Assembly: GCA_011009095.1 (NCBI GenBank)
Contig: VTPC01091055.1
Location: 124,001-188,000, forward strand
From: Ignelater luminosus
Taxonomy: Eukaryota > Arthropoda > Insecta > Coleoptera > Elateridae
DNA: 64,000 nt
Direction: 5' to 3'
Below, piece after piece: positions 46,401 to 57,500 of the stretch. The translations under genes were made by a program, and so were the position numbers. Each line of letters starts with the position of its first letter. Within the stretch, counting starts at the first letter, position 1. The notes below the pieces were generated by a model. That model saw only the letters and a list, made by a program, of their open reading frames with translations. It did not search any database and was not told the DNA's origin.

Positions 46401-48453
46401 AATTCAGAGTAGGCCTTGACATGATATTTTTGTAACAGTGTACGTTGAAGTTACACTAAAAGTTACTAAATAAATATTTATAGGTGTCATTCTTTTAAAT
46501 AGACATGAGTTGTCAATATTTATAGTGATTTTTGGTGTTTAGGTTGTAAACCTGAATTTGCTGTTTGTTGTACACTGCAAAAATGTGGTAAAATCAAAGC
46601 CTACTCTGAATTCTATAATAAAGAAATAGGCTATATTTATGAAAAGTTACTAAATGGTTTTAGGTTATGTAGCATCTGACAGTTAAATTTTAGAAAGTTG
46701 CGCATTTATAGACTTTAAGAGGAAATAAATAAATAATTTATGGCTTTGTAACAAGATAAAAATCTTAAATAAATATAGTAATGAGAAAATAGTTCAATCA
46801 AAAACTACTTATAATTTTAAATAACATGACAGTTAAATTATTCATTATATTCGACAATAAAACATGAAATTTCCTAATAAGAATTGGTACATGTACTACC
46901 AATTAACTGTCAACTTGACAGCTGCTTGCTAAAGTGGATGAAGTTTTAGCATATTATTTGTTTTAATATTACATTTGATGATACTAATTATTCAAAATTT
47001 CTAGGTGATCCTCAACAGCTTGGCCCTGTAGTTATATCAAAATTATCCGCTGCGTATGGTTTAGAAGAAACCTATCTAGATCGAATGCTGAGTAGATTTC
47101 CTTATGTAAGAGATTCTCAAGGCTTTCCAGACACTGGTGGATATGATCCAAGACTTGTCACAAGATTAATTTATAATTACCGATCACTTCCGAATGTACT
47201 AAAACTATCCAGTGATTTATTTTATGATGGACAGTTGGTTGCCACGGTAGGTTATTTGTTTAATTGATGTATTGAGCTTGATAATTAGCGAGAATCAAAT
47301 TAAAATAAAATTTTATTGGTTCATCACTTTGTTCATCTTTGTTCAACGCAAGAGACCTAATTCTTTATTTTATGCCTGTCAAAGCAAATTTCTTGCGAAA
47401 TCATAGAAATGGTATTACATTTGAAATTAAGTTTTAACTTTTTGTTTAGAAATATATTTTTATTCTGCCTTGCATTATTGTTTTACATGCATGACAGAAT
47501 TTGGTGACGTCTACTCTTAAAACATAACCTATTTTTTTTCTTAGAACATATTTATATCTAAGAACCATGTTGCTGCTTATATTTCTGAAAGAGATTGTAA
47601 TGTTGGTTAATGTTTAAATAAAAAAATCAAATGCATGGTGATTGTCACTGATAAAATTTAAGGTTAAATAAGAATCTCTAGGTATCAACAATTACCGATT
47701 AAATTTTTTCTAACTATTTGGATTTCACCTTGTATAATAAAAAAAAGACAGACTATATTTGTTGTGGTTGTGTTACTATTATAATCTAAATTTGAATAAT
47801 TTTAGATCTCACCCATTAAGAGTAAAGAAGCTAATCTTCTGAACAGTGTGAAAGAGATCTTGCCATGTCAAAATAATAATTCCATACCGCCATCTGTCGT
47901 GTTTCATGGTGTGATTGGCGAAAACTATCAAACGCCTGATTGTCCATCATGGTTTAATCCCAATGAGGCAAGCCAAATATTCTATTACGTCAATGAGCTT
48001 TACAGATTAGGACTAAAGCACACCGATATTGGTATTATTTCACCTTACATTAAGCAAGTAAGTGAGAAAAACTAATTATTAGGTTTGAATGTTAATTAGA
48101 TTATATCTTTTTTTTGATTTCAGGTTAGGCAAATTCGTTCTCTTTTAATAGAAGCTGAATTTGAATTGCCCAAGGTAGGAACGGTGGAAGAATTTCAAGG
48201 GCAAGAATTTAATGTGATACTTTTATCGACTGTAAGATCCAGTGAAAATTTCCGAAACTACGATTTAAAGTACAAATTGGGATTTATTTCGAATCCAAGG
48301 CGAGTAAATGTTGCTATTACCAGAGCACAAGCGCTTATGATTATTGTGGGAAATCCATATTTGTTGTGTCAAGATCCTCACTGGAGGAGTGTTATTAAAT
48401 ATTGTGTTGACAATGGAGCGTATTGTGGCTGTGATTTGACATACTCTAGTTAA
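43495..48453 (+). CDS. armi: Armitage / MOV10L1-type SF1 RNA helicase (piRNA pathway)
   Basis: Five exons: 43495-46051, 46112-46309, 47005-47246, 47806-48057 and 48124-48453, 3579 nt in total, giving 1192 residues. It starts MFSFLKNVISSFWSENDADL. The N-terminal half holds OB/cold-shock-like repeats (TGTVTAANDGSYTIDDTYEF) of the MOV10L1/Armitage type, followed by an Ig-like/stalk region and a 1B barrel. Helicase motifs: Walker A GPPGTGKT at about residue 752, motif Ia TPSNSAADL, motif II DEAG in IIVDEAGQATEPE, motif III LAGDPQQLGPV, motif IV/V TVEEFQGQEF and motif VI VNVAITRAQA. It ends NGAYCGCDLTYSS, like NGVYMGCDLP in MOV10L1. Armitage unwinds and translocates piRNA precursors for Zucchini processing at mitochondria and nuage. 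The gene ends tail-to-tail with the minus-strand gene, with 91 bp between stop codons. AATAAA is at 48533-48538. Confidence 0.96.
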
Positions 48454-48474
48454 GCATAAATAACTAAACCAAAA

Positions 48475-48560
48475 ATCAAGCTGTTTTAAATAATTTTATT
48501 TTTTAGTTTACGTGTATAATATGAATAATCCAAATAAACTGTTTTTATTGCTTTTTTCCA
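48475..48560. terminator. Overlapping convergent 3' ends of two genes
   Basis: The plus-strand AATAAA of the helicase gene is at 48533-48538, so cleavage should fall at about 48550-48565, inside the last codons of the minus-strand gene (stop 48545-48547). The minus-strand gene has AATAAA at 48500-48495, so its mRNA should end at about 48475. The transcripts are expected to be complementary over roughly 70-90 nt. Confidence 0.5.
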
Positions 48561-51500
48561 ACGTTGTAATGCCATTCAGCAATTCCTCTACCTTGTACAC
48601 CATTGACATCGTATTTTAAAAATCTCTCTATAAGTTTTGCTTCGTTATCGTGACCTTTATAATGTACAGCTTCATATTCAACAATTGCCTTTACTACATA
48701 CATTTTTTTACCAGCAATAAAAGTAAAGGCAATTGTTTTGCCAGGAGTTCCATTCTCACCATGCTGATAAAGTTGTAAATCACAACTTTCAATTGTATCA
48801 ATCATTTTATTTCTATGTACGACATAACCTACTTCAAAGTGGGACATTGTGCTTGGATGACTGATCACACCAATTGTAATACGTGTGCCATCATTTAAAT
48901 AAGCCATGTGAAATGCATAACGATGTATGAGACTCCAATCTCTTTTATATCCTGTATGGATAAACGACATTTAAATTATGTTTAAACTGATTAATAAGAG
49001 ATGTCTCACCAAAACTGTGATCTCGAAATGCCCACATGTTTAACGAGTGTTTTTCATTGTTAATTGTAAGGGTACCTTTTAAATTACCCATTTGTTCATA
49101 ATGAGTCTGATGTGTCCTAAAAATTTATTTAATTAAAATATGTTTGAATAATCGTAATTTGTAACTTACTCTTTCATCGCCTTAAAATATTCTCTGCTCC
49201 ATTCTTCTCTGGCAGTAGCTTGAGCTATTGGTTTATTATTCATGTGTCTTTCATAAAGAAAGTAAGGGTAATCAGATGTCCAGGTAGCTTCAAGTTTGAC
49301 GTCAAAGGTTTCTTTAGGTTTACCTTCAAGTCTAAAAAAAAATTTGAAATTTTCATATAAATCATTGTAAGTACACTATGGGCTGAATTGCAAACTTAGT
49401 TGGTCAAAATTCAAAAATCTACTAGTCATGAAAATTACTGCAATAAGTCCTGATGTGTTTTATACAGGGTGATTCAAGAAAGTGTGGACATAACTTTAGG
49501 GGCTCATTAGACAGGTGATTTGGAGTAAAAAGTTATAGTATATCCAAATCCAAGTTTCAAGGATTGCTGAGATAATGAGGAAAACTGTTTATTTAGTATA
49601 CTAAATCTTAAAAAATAACTAGTTAATAAAAAACAAATAAAATCACAATGACTGTTCAAAGTGGTTGCTGTTATGTTGTATGCATGCTTTGCATTGATGA
49701 ACAAGTGAATCCCGTGCATTGCGTAATTTCTCGGGCCGTCGACGACTTTCTGCAGCAGTTTGATGAAGTCGATTTATTAAATGTACTTGACTTTTGTTTG
49801 AAATAAGGTAGACTTTTTCTTTCAAACAACCCTATAGATAAAAGTCTAGTGGACTTAAGTCCGGTGAACGAGCTGGCCATGGAACTGGACCCCTGCGCCC
49901 AATCCTTTCCTGAGGGTATTCGTTACTCGACCACGCTGTTACCGGATCTGCAGTACGAATAGGAGCCCCATCTTGCTGAAACTACATATTCCTTTGTAGG
50001 GCTAGAGGTAACATCTTCCATAAGAATAGGCATTTATGCTAAACAGCGCGGCTCGTGAGTTTCAAAACAGGTGAAGCGTTTTGCATTGAAATCTTAGAAA
50101 TGAACAAAAATTTAACAAGATAAAAGGTGCGTGTCTCGTCCCAAAATCAGTAAAATACCTACAACAATAAAAAATTTAACCTTTTGTAGACGAGATCTAT
50201 TCTTCGATCTTTCAAGACAGCAAACTTGTTGATGACATCATCATAAAACGGTTGAGTCCTTTTTCAATAAATATTCTTCCCAAATGTGAAAGTCTTTCCT
50301 GCGCCACTGAATTGCGCAAGTATGATTTGATTCTTTTCAAACGCGAGAAACTTCTTTCTACTGACGAACTTGTTGATGGTATGGTAAGAATCAGACAAAA
50401 TAATTTATGAGCTTCTTTAAATATTTGTTTATTGTAGTGCAACAAAAGCATTACTTCCTGGAGGTTCTTGCTTCTATATTGCTGATCGGAATATATAAGG
50501 TCTAATTTGTTTTTCAGTCTTTGCATGTCCGTAGTACTAAATAAACTGGAATATGTTTGTTTCAAATTATGAAGTTCTTCCGTTGGAAATAATTTAGAAT
50601 ATTCATCAAACTTAGAAACGTCAGTAAGAGAAATGAACAAAAATTTATCCATGTCTTGAAATCTGGTGTCTATTTGCATCAAAATGGTATCTAAGATTTC
50701 ATAAAATAGCAGCTTATAACTTTCGAATATTTGTTCGTCAGACAAGGCACCTCCAACTTGCCTTCTTTGATTAATATGTGTGTTTATCAAAGCTTCATTA
50801 AATATTGTCTTACATTCAGTTTCGTTTCTTTTTAACTGAAATTTTGCTTGGATAATCTTAAATGACGTAAAAACTGAAAACACCGTCAATGCAACTAAAA
50901 AAATGCAACGTATAAACGATGTGATCCACCGTATCTGAAAGCTGTATACTTATAGTGAATCGCTGTTCGTTTTCTTTAAAAACGCTTCTGTCTCGGCCAA
51001 TATCAGCGGTGTTTGTACTGCATACGACCGCGTAGGAAGTCTGTTGCCATGGCAACGCGTCTTTCTTGTTGAAACGTTTGCCTAGAATTTTCATATCGCT
51101 TCAACTCAATGTTAAGCTTAGTGCAAGTGTCCTTACACTTTGCGTTCGTGTTGGTCCATAACAGGGGCAGGTAGAACGCCTGTGATATTGTGTTTTGAGT
51201 ACCTCAAGCTAATTGCATTGCTCTCGAGACCAATTTTATTCAAGATTTTACTATTTTACACTAAGAAACGAAATTACTTAAGTAATTAAATATTAGAAAT
51301 TATTGAAAGAAAAAAATAGGTGAATCGGCGCTTCACTTGCTTCACCCCAATTGAGATCTGGTTTCCCGAACTTTATGTGGATTTTCTAATGTATGCAAAT
51401 TATGGTAGTTGTTTTTTCGATTTCTAGTGAACTGGGCTTCGTCTGTCCACAAGATGTACTGTAAGAAATCTGAGATGTCACCAGTGGCATTTAACAAGCA

Positions 51501-54500
51501 ACAATAAAAATTTTGTCGAGCGATATTGTCTCGTTCGCGTAGATTTTGCACACTTTGTAAATGGTTAGGATAATACCCTTCGTCATGCATTTTACGCCAC
51601 ACTGAACTTTGAGACAAAGGTAGATGGTTAGCAATTCTACAGGTAGTAGTAATAGGGTCGGCAGTTATTGCATTTATGGTATATCATCTTCAAGATCAAC
51701 ATTTCTATTTTGTCCAATTGGATGACGATCGGTGAATTCTTATAAAAACTCGATGATCCGGATGTCTACTGAACCAAAGAGGAGGATTTTCGTACTGCAC
51801 CGGATCCAGGACTTTTTCTTACTGATCAAGACAAAAGTTATTTCTGTACGAATTGGGACGGGCATTAGTTTTATACTGAACAAAGCGAAGGAGTTTCGTA
51901 TTATACCGTAGGAGCTTGTACGGATTGGGTTTCTGCTGCAGCCAAAATTTTAAAACAAATAACCATCAAATAACACATTGAGGTTTCTCTTCACCACTTG
52001 TGTATTTCAGTGCTTGTAAAACTGAAGTTTAAGTACGCTTGGTCATATCTCCGTGTTTTTGATTTTATAATAGGATTAGCACTCGTACTGGATGTTGTTG
52101 ATGAAGTAGAAGCTTCTTCGTCTTCAAGCTTACGTTTGCCTTCGATTAAAATAGTCTCTATCCATATTTACTATACGTATACGTAAATATACAATTTCTT
52201 CTCAGTGTTGGAACTGCAAGTGACAGCCTATTGTGTAACACAGTTGCAATGGAAGAACTAACAACTTACGAGCAGACTTGCTGCTTTTCTAGTCACGTAT
52301 TTTCAATCCAGAAAGTTTGAAACTCATCGGTATCTGCCGCGAACATTCGGGTAACAGTTAAATCACGTAAAGCCCAGGTCACATTATCAAACAATTTGAT
52401 CAAATTTGACTATCAGTCTAGAATGATGACGCCAAAACTGACAAACTCAAGTTTGTATATCAGACTGAAGGGTCATACTGTATAATACATAATTTGTTCA
52501 AACTGTGAGGTTAGGATAACTGTGTTTACAAAACGAAAGGTATGGTTTGTTTAATTTTGCGAAGTTAGGACATTGATATTAATTTATTATTATTGTTGTT
52601 TTTTTAATAATATAATAATTCATTTTATAATATCTGTATATACAAACACCAGGTGAGTTGGTATTGTTTTGTAAATATGAACAAAAAAAAGCGGTAGTAA
52701 CTGTTTCAACATTAAGATAAGCATTGAAGCAAAACGAAAATAAACGAAAAGCAAAACAAAGACGAATAATCCGCTATAACCTTCTTGGCTTCGCGCTTGC
52801 TTTACTATTTTTAAATTTAGCCAATCACGTAAGCTATTGCATCAAACTGACTGATGGGTTTAGAAACGCCTCTTAGAAAATTTGATCAAACTAAAGGTAT
52901 GACGTCATTGTGTCAGACTGATAGTCAAGTTTGGTCAAACTGACTGATAGTGTGACATAGGTTTAATAGTAACGGCACAGATTACATACCTTTACAAGAT
53001 GCGAAAGTAAGCGTTTCCCGCCGAGACGAGATTTTACAGTGAATGACAGTAGTCGCTATTAAATAGGTGGTATTTCTGTTAACCTCATTCTGTGCGTATG
53101 TTTGTTTTGTGTTTGTGCGTTCTAGAAAATTGCTTATTAAAAGATTTTTAAAAGTTAAAAGTGATTATTTATAATCACAGAGAAATATTTTTAATTGCAA
53201 AATGGTTTAATTGCAAAACGGTTTAAATCTTCCGCTCAAAAATACCACCTATTTAATGGCCGACCTATTTGAAGGTCGTTAATCTGAATCCTCCAACATC
53301 AAAGTATCGCCACAAACCTTCGCATCTTCTAAATGTATGTAATCTGTGGTAACAGCGTGACTGCACTACATCAGCAGCGATACCCAGCGTTGCCAAATCA
53401 AGTTTAAATTCTTGCATATTAGATTATTTTATATTATACAAGGGACGCACAATTATTCAAGGTAAACAAGGGGGTGCGAAATACGAAAGATTGAGAACCG
53501 CCGAATTAATGTGTACATAATAAATCGGTATGATATTAAAATAATTGTATAAGAAACCGTAAGGAAGTTCTTTTGATGTTTTTCAAAAAAATTATTGCCT
53601 TTTATAAGATCTGGTGTATGAATTTCTTTAATATACGCCTGGCAGAATCTTCAGAAAAATATCTAAAGATGTTTAATTATCCATTAACCTAAAACCCATT
53701 TACAGCTATTAAATTAAAGAAATTGATGAATTTTAATTTACTCTCAGAGATTATTAAAAGGTTTGCTTTTGACAAAATATTTACTAAATATTTTAAAAAT
53801 GGAACTACTAATTCTAAATGTTTAAAAAAATTATATTTCTAAGCGATAATGTTATCTATTATACGGTTGTGCATATGTGAATCTAGCAACCAGGTGGTGA
53901 GTACAACGAAATCAAATCGCCTTGCATTTGTTAATTTTTCATGTTTTTCAATATGTAGCGTCGCGTCGGGGTCCGGGAGTGCTTGTGAATATTTCGGCTT
54001 TTAAATCGGTTTATTCTTTGAAAAAATTTATTTAATGAATATTCTTGTGTTTCCAACTTTATTTTGTGTTTCGTAATACGTGAGCTTAATTAAAATATTC
54101 CTTATCTTTCTTAATTCACATTTTTAGGGTAAGCGTAAGTGGAAAATAAAACATTGTAAGTTCCTTTTATTGTACGGCAATTTAATTATATTAACTGGCA
54201 TATTATTTAATTATTAAAAGGTGCGGTTTTTGTGATTTTTTATATGGTGGACATTTGTTGCAAAGAAGTTTGGTCATATGAAGATTAGAAACTTGCTGTA
54301 TTTTTTGTTATTGGTAAGTAGTACCTACGTTATTGTATTTATATTATTGTTTTTAATAAAATGGAGTAATAGAGGCCGTTTATGAATATTTTCGCATTTT
54401 AAATAAAGCGCATCGAAATTAACAATTGAATAGTGTAGATACTAAACGAATGTTTCAAAATCTCATAGCCGCTCTTCATGTTTTTCATAAGGTGAAAATG

Positions 54501-57500
54501 TTAAAGAATAAAATTTCAGTTTTACTAGTTTTAATCACTTTTTAAGTTTTCAAGTAATTTCTGTTACTTGTACTTCGTTTTATTTAATTGATAAATGAAA
54601 AACAAATTCAATGTTACCGTTCGATAATAGAAATTTGATAATTAATGAAGACCAGGGCCGTATTTTAGTAAATCTGACTATTTTAAATCTTGAAGATGCG
54701 ATTCTGGAGTATAAAAATGTCCCACTCGATCGAATATATTTTGAAAATCGCGATGTGCTATTTACTGCATATCTTGATTATCTGGCACACTGCCTTCTCG
54801 AACTAATATAATCTTATTATGTTTAGTTCTTTACTTGTCTAAAATAATTCTTTTATAACCGATGCACAACAGTGACTTATCACAAATATCTCTAAAGCTT
54901 CAGAGAATTTGTTTATGTGGGAATATGTCAAAATATATAGGTAATTAAAACAATATTATAGCGCCATAAGCACGATAAATGTAAAATAAACTATTGAAGT
55001 TTCTGGAAAGAATCTAAAGAAAATATACCTTTAAGTAAATATAATATACCCCTTGAACAATTTAATAAGTTTATAACAAAAACAAGAAAATTAGAAGTGA
55101 AATAAAACCGAATACGATTTACAGAATAGCATTGCGATATTTCTAATGGGTCTTTTTTATAACGCTAAACTGCGAGAGAACCAAATATTGTTTCTACTTT
55201 TTCTCAATTTACTCCAGTTTTCCTATGTAAGGGAATGAAAGTTTAACACCATCAAAAAACTCTCTGTTAGATACTAGGAAGAAATAATGGAATTGTAATT
55301 TAAAGAAATGTCTTCCATAAATAAAGAAACTACAGTTTCGGGCGTTTTTGAGTTTGATGACAAATGTCTAATCAAGTAATCAGTAATTATAATTTTAAAA
55401 TAAAAAAAAGACAATGTTAACATTCCAAGAATTGGATATTTTAATTTTTCCCTAAACCTCTTGGTCATCAATATAAAAATAAATCCCAGTTTACTGTGAC
55501 AAGATTAGTTTCTTATTTGTTGTTTCAAACAACAGGCAACATAAGTAATTCTTGGTAAAATTCGAAACAATAATTATTGAATAATTATTCAGCCAGAAAC
55601 ACGGCCTGCCAATTGCTAACACTGCTTTGTAGTAGCTTCCTTTTCCACGTGTGCGAAAGTAGTCTACTTTCTATAGTTCCAACTTAATAGATGACGCCAG
55701 TTCCTAAACTAGGACGCATGCAGTTTTCTGTCTCCTAAATCTTTAAACCTTCTAGAAACTCATGATTTCAGAAATGACATTTAGGTATACTTGCTGCATA
55801 CTCCGTTCTTGTTCACGATCGAGTTAAATATACTAAAGGGTTTTCCAATAAGAGGTGTTATTTTGAATAGCCCGCTATTTCGGTAGATGTCACTTTTGAA
55901 GCTATCATTTTTTGACATTTGACAAGTAGAAACTACGCCATTAATAAATATGGAACGATACACGCTTCAACAACGCATTNNNNNNNNNNNNNNNNNNNNN
56001 NNNNNNNNNNNNNNNNNNNNNNNNNNNNNNNNNNNNNNNNNNNNNNNNNNNNNNNNNNNNNNNNNNNNNNNNNNNNNNNNNNNNNNNNNNNNNNNNNNNN
56101 NNNNNNNNNNNNNNNNNNNNNNNNNNNNNNNNNNNNNNNNNNNNNNNNNNNNNNNNNNNNNNNNNNNNNNNNNNNNNNNNNNNNNNNNNNNNNNNNNNNN
56201 NNNNNNNNNNNNNNNNNNNNNNNNNNNNNNNNNNNNNNNNNNNNNNNNNNNNNNNNNNNNNNNNNNNNNNNNNNNNNNNNNNNNNNNNNNNNNNNNNNNN
56301 NNNNNNNNNNNNNNNNNNNNNNNNNNNNNNNNNNNNNNNNNNNNNNNNNNNNNNNNNNNNNNNNNNNNNNNNNNNNNNNNNNNNNNNNNNNNNNNNNNNN
56401 NNNNNNNNNNNNNNNNNNNNNNNNNNNNNNNNNNNNNNNNNNNNNNNNNNNNNNNNNNNNNNNNNNNNNNNNNNNNNNNNNNNNNNNNNNNNNNNNNNNN
56501 NNNNNNNNNNNNNNNNNNNNNNNNNNNNNNNNNNNNNNNNNNNNNNNNNNNNNNNNNNNNNNNNNNNNNNNNNNNNNNNNNNNNNNNNNNNNNNNNNNNN
56601 NNNNNNNNNNNNNNNNNNNNNNNNNNNTGAAAAAAATCTCGACAATTTGGAGGACTTTTGAACAAAATTTGAGATACTGTAGGATAGAATTTGAAAGACT
56701 TGGAAATAATTCGAACAGTCTTTGGACATAATTCGGACGTCTTCTGGAGAAAATTTGGTCAATTCTTAGACACGATCTGGACGACTTTTGGACAAAATCT
56801 AGACTGCTTTCAAACAAAATTTGAAGAGTTTCTGGACACATTTGGACATTAAGTATAATTTGGATATTTATTGTAATAATACTACTTGCTATTTGTGCGT
56901 CCTATGTACGAGATTTCTACGACGCTCGATGGATCATTGGAAGTAGAATTTACGCCTGAAAATATCTAGACGAAGTATCGACCCAAATTGGATCTCTAAT
57001 GGACGTCCGCTAATGGCCAATGGATGGATTTCTAGTTCAAAAATATTCAGACGAACTATGGACCAAGACTTGAACCTCTAGTGGACGTCCACAATAGTTA
57101 TCGGATGGACAACACATAGGCATCTAATGTCCGGTGCTGTGTAGGAGTTTAAATGTAAATTTAAGTATAGACTAAACTTAAAAAACTAGTATTAATTAAC
57201 TTGTTTGACACTAATAATAATTTTGAGAAACAACGTAATTTATTCCCCAGCTTCACAGTTTCCCGTCTTTTTTCCTGATTTGAAATGAAAATAAAGCCAA
57301 TAGTTTTATTTAAGAAAATATAATCTAATGATTTATATTTCGCAACAGTTGCAAAAAGAAACAAAAAGAAAATGTAAATTTACATTACATTATTATTAAT
57401 AAAATAGTTTTGACTGATGCAGAACTGACAACGTGATGAATGTAATATATCAAGAATAAGACAGATAACCTGAAAGTACCTTGGGGGCACTATCTGTCTC

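Larger units (their letters stand above)
49463..51740 (-). mobile_element. Tc1/mariner-like element, split by a hAT copy
   Basis: The low-coordinate end is TA then CAGGGTGATTCAAGAAAGTG at 49463-49485. The minus strand carries the transposase in two parts. One is 51617-51346, MSQSSVWRKMHDEGYYPNHL with ILWTDEAQFTRN (a catalytic Asp region), up to ENPHKVRETRSQL. The other is about 50015-49643, FQQDGAPIRTAD (another catalytic Asp), PVPWPARSPDLSPLDFYLWG (third catalytic acidic site), ending in FEQSL. An in-frame stop replaces Trp before FQQDGAP, and part of the middle is lost where the hAT copy entered. The far end is not resolved and is lost near the GC-rich repeat at about 51740. Confidence 0.85.

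Noticed and set aside
51043-51056. Perfect RFX X-box palindrome GTTGCCATGGCAAC
   Set aside because: It is inside the hAT fragment in an intron and not near the ciliary gene tilB, so probably coincidental.
55919-56841. Five long open frames across the N block
   Set aside because: They consist almost entirely of X residues from the assembly gap.
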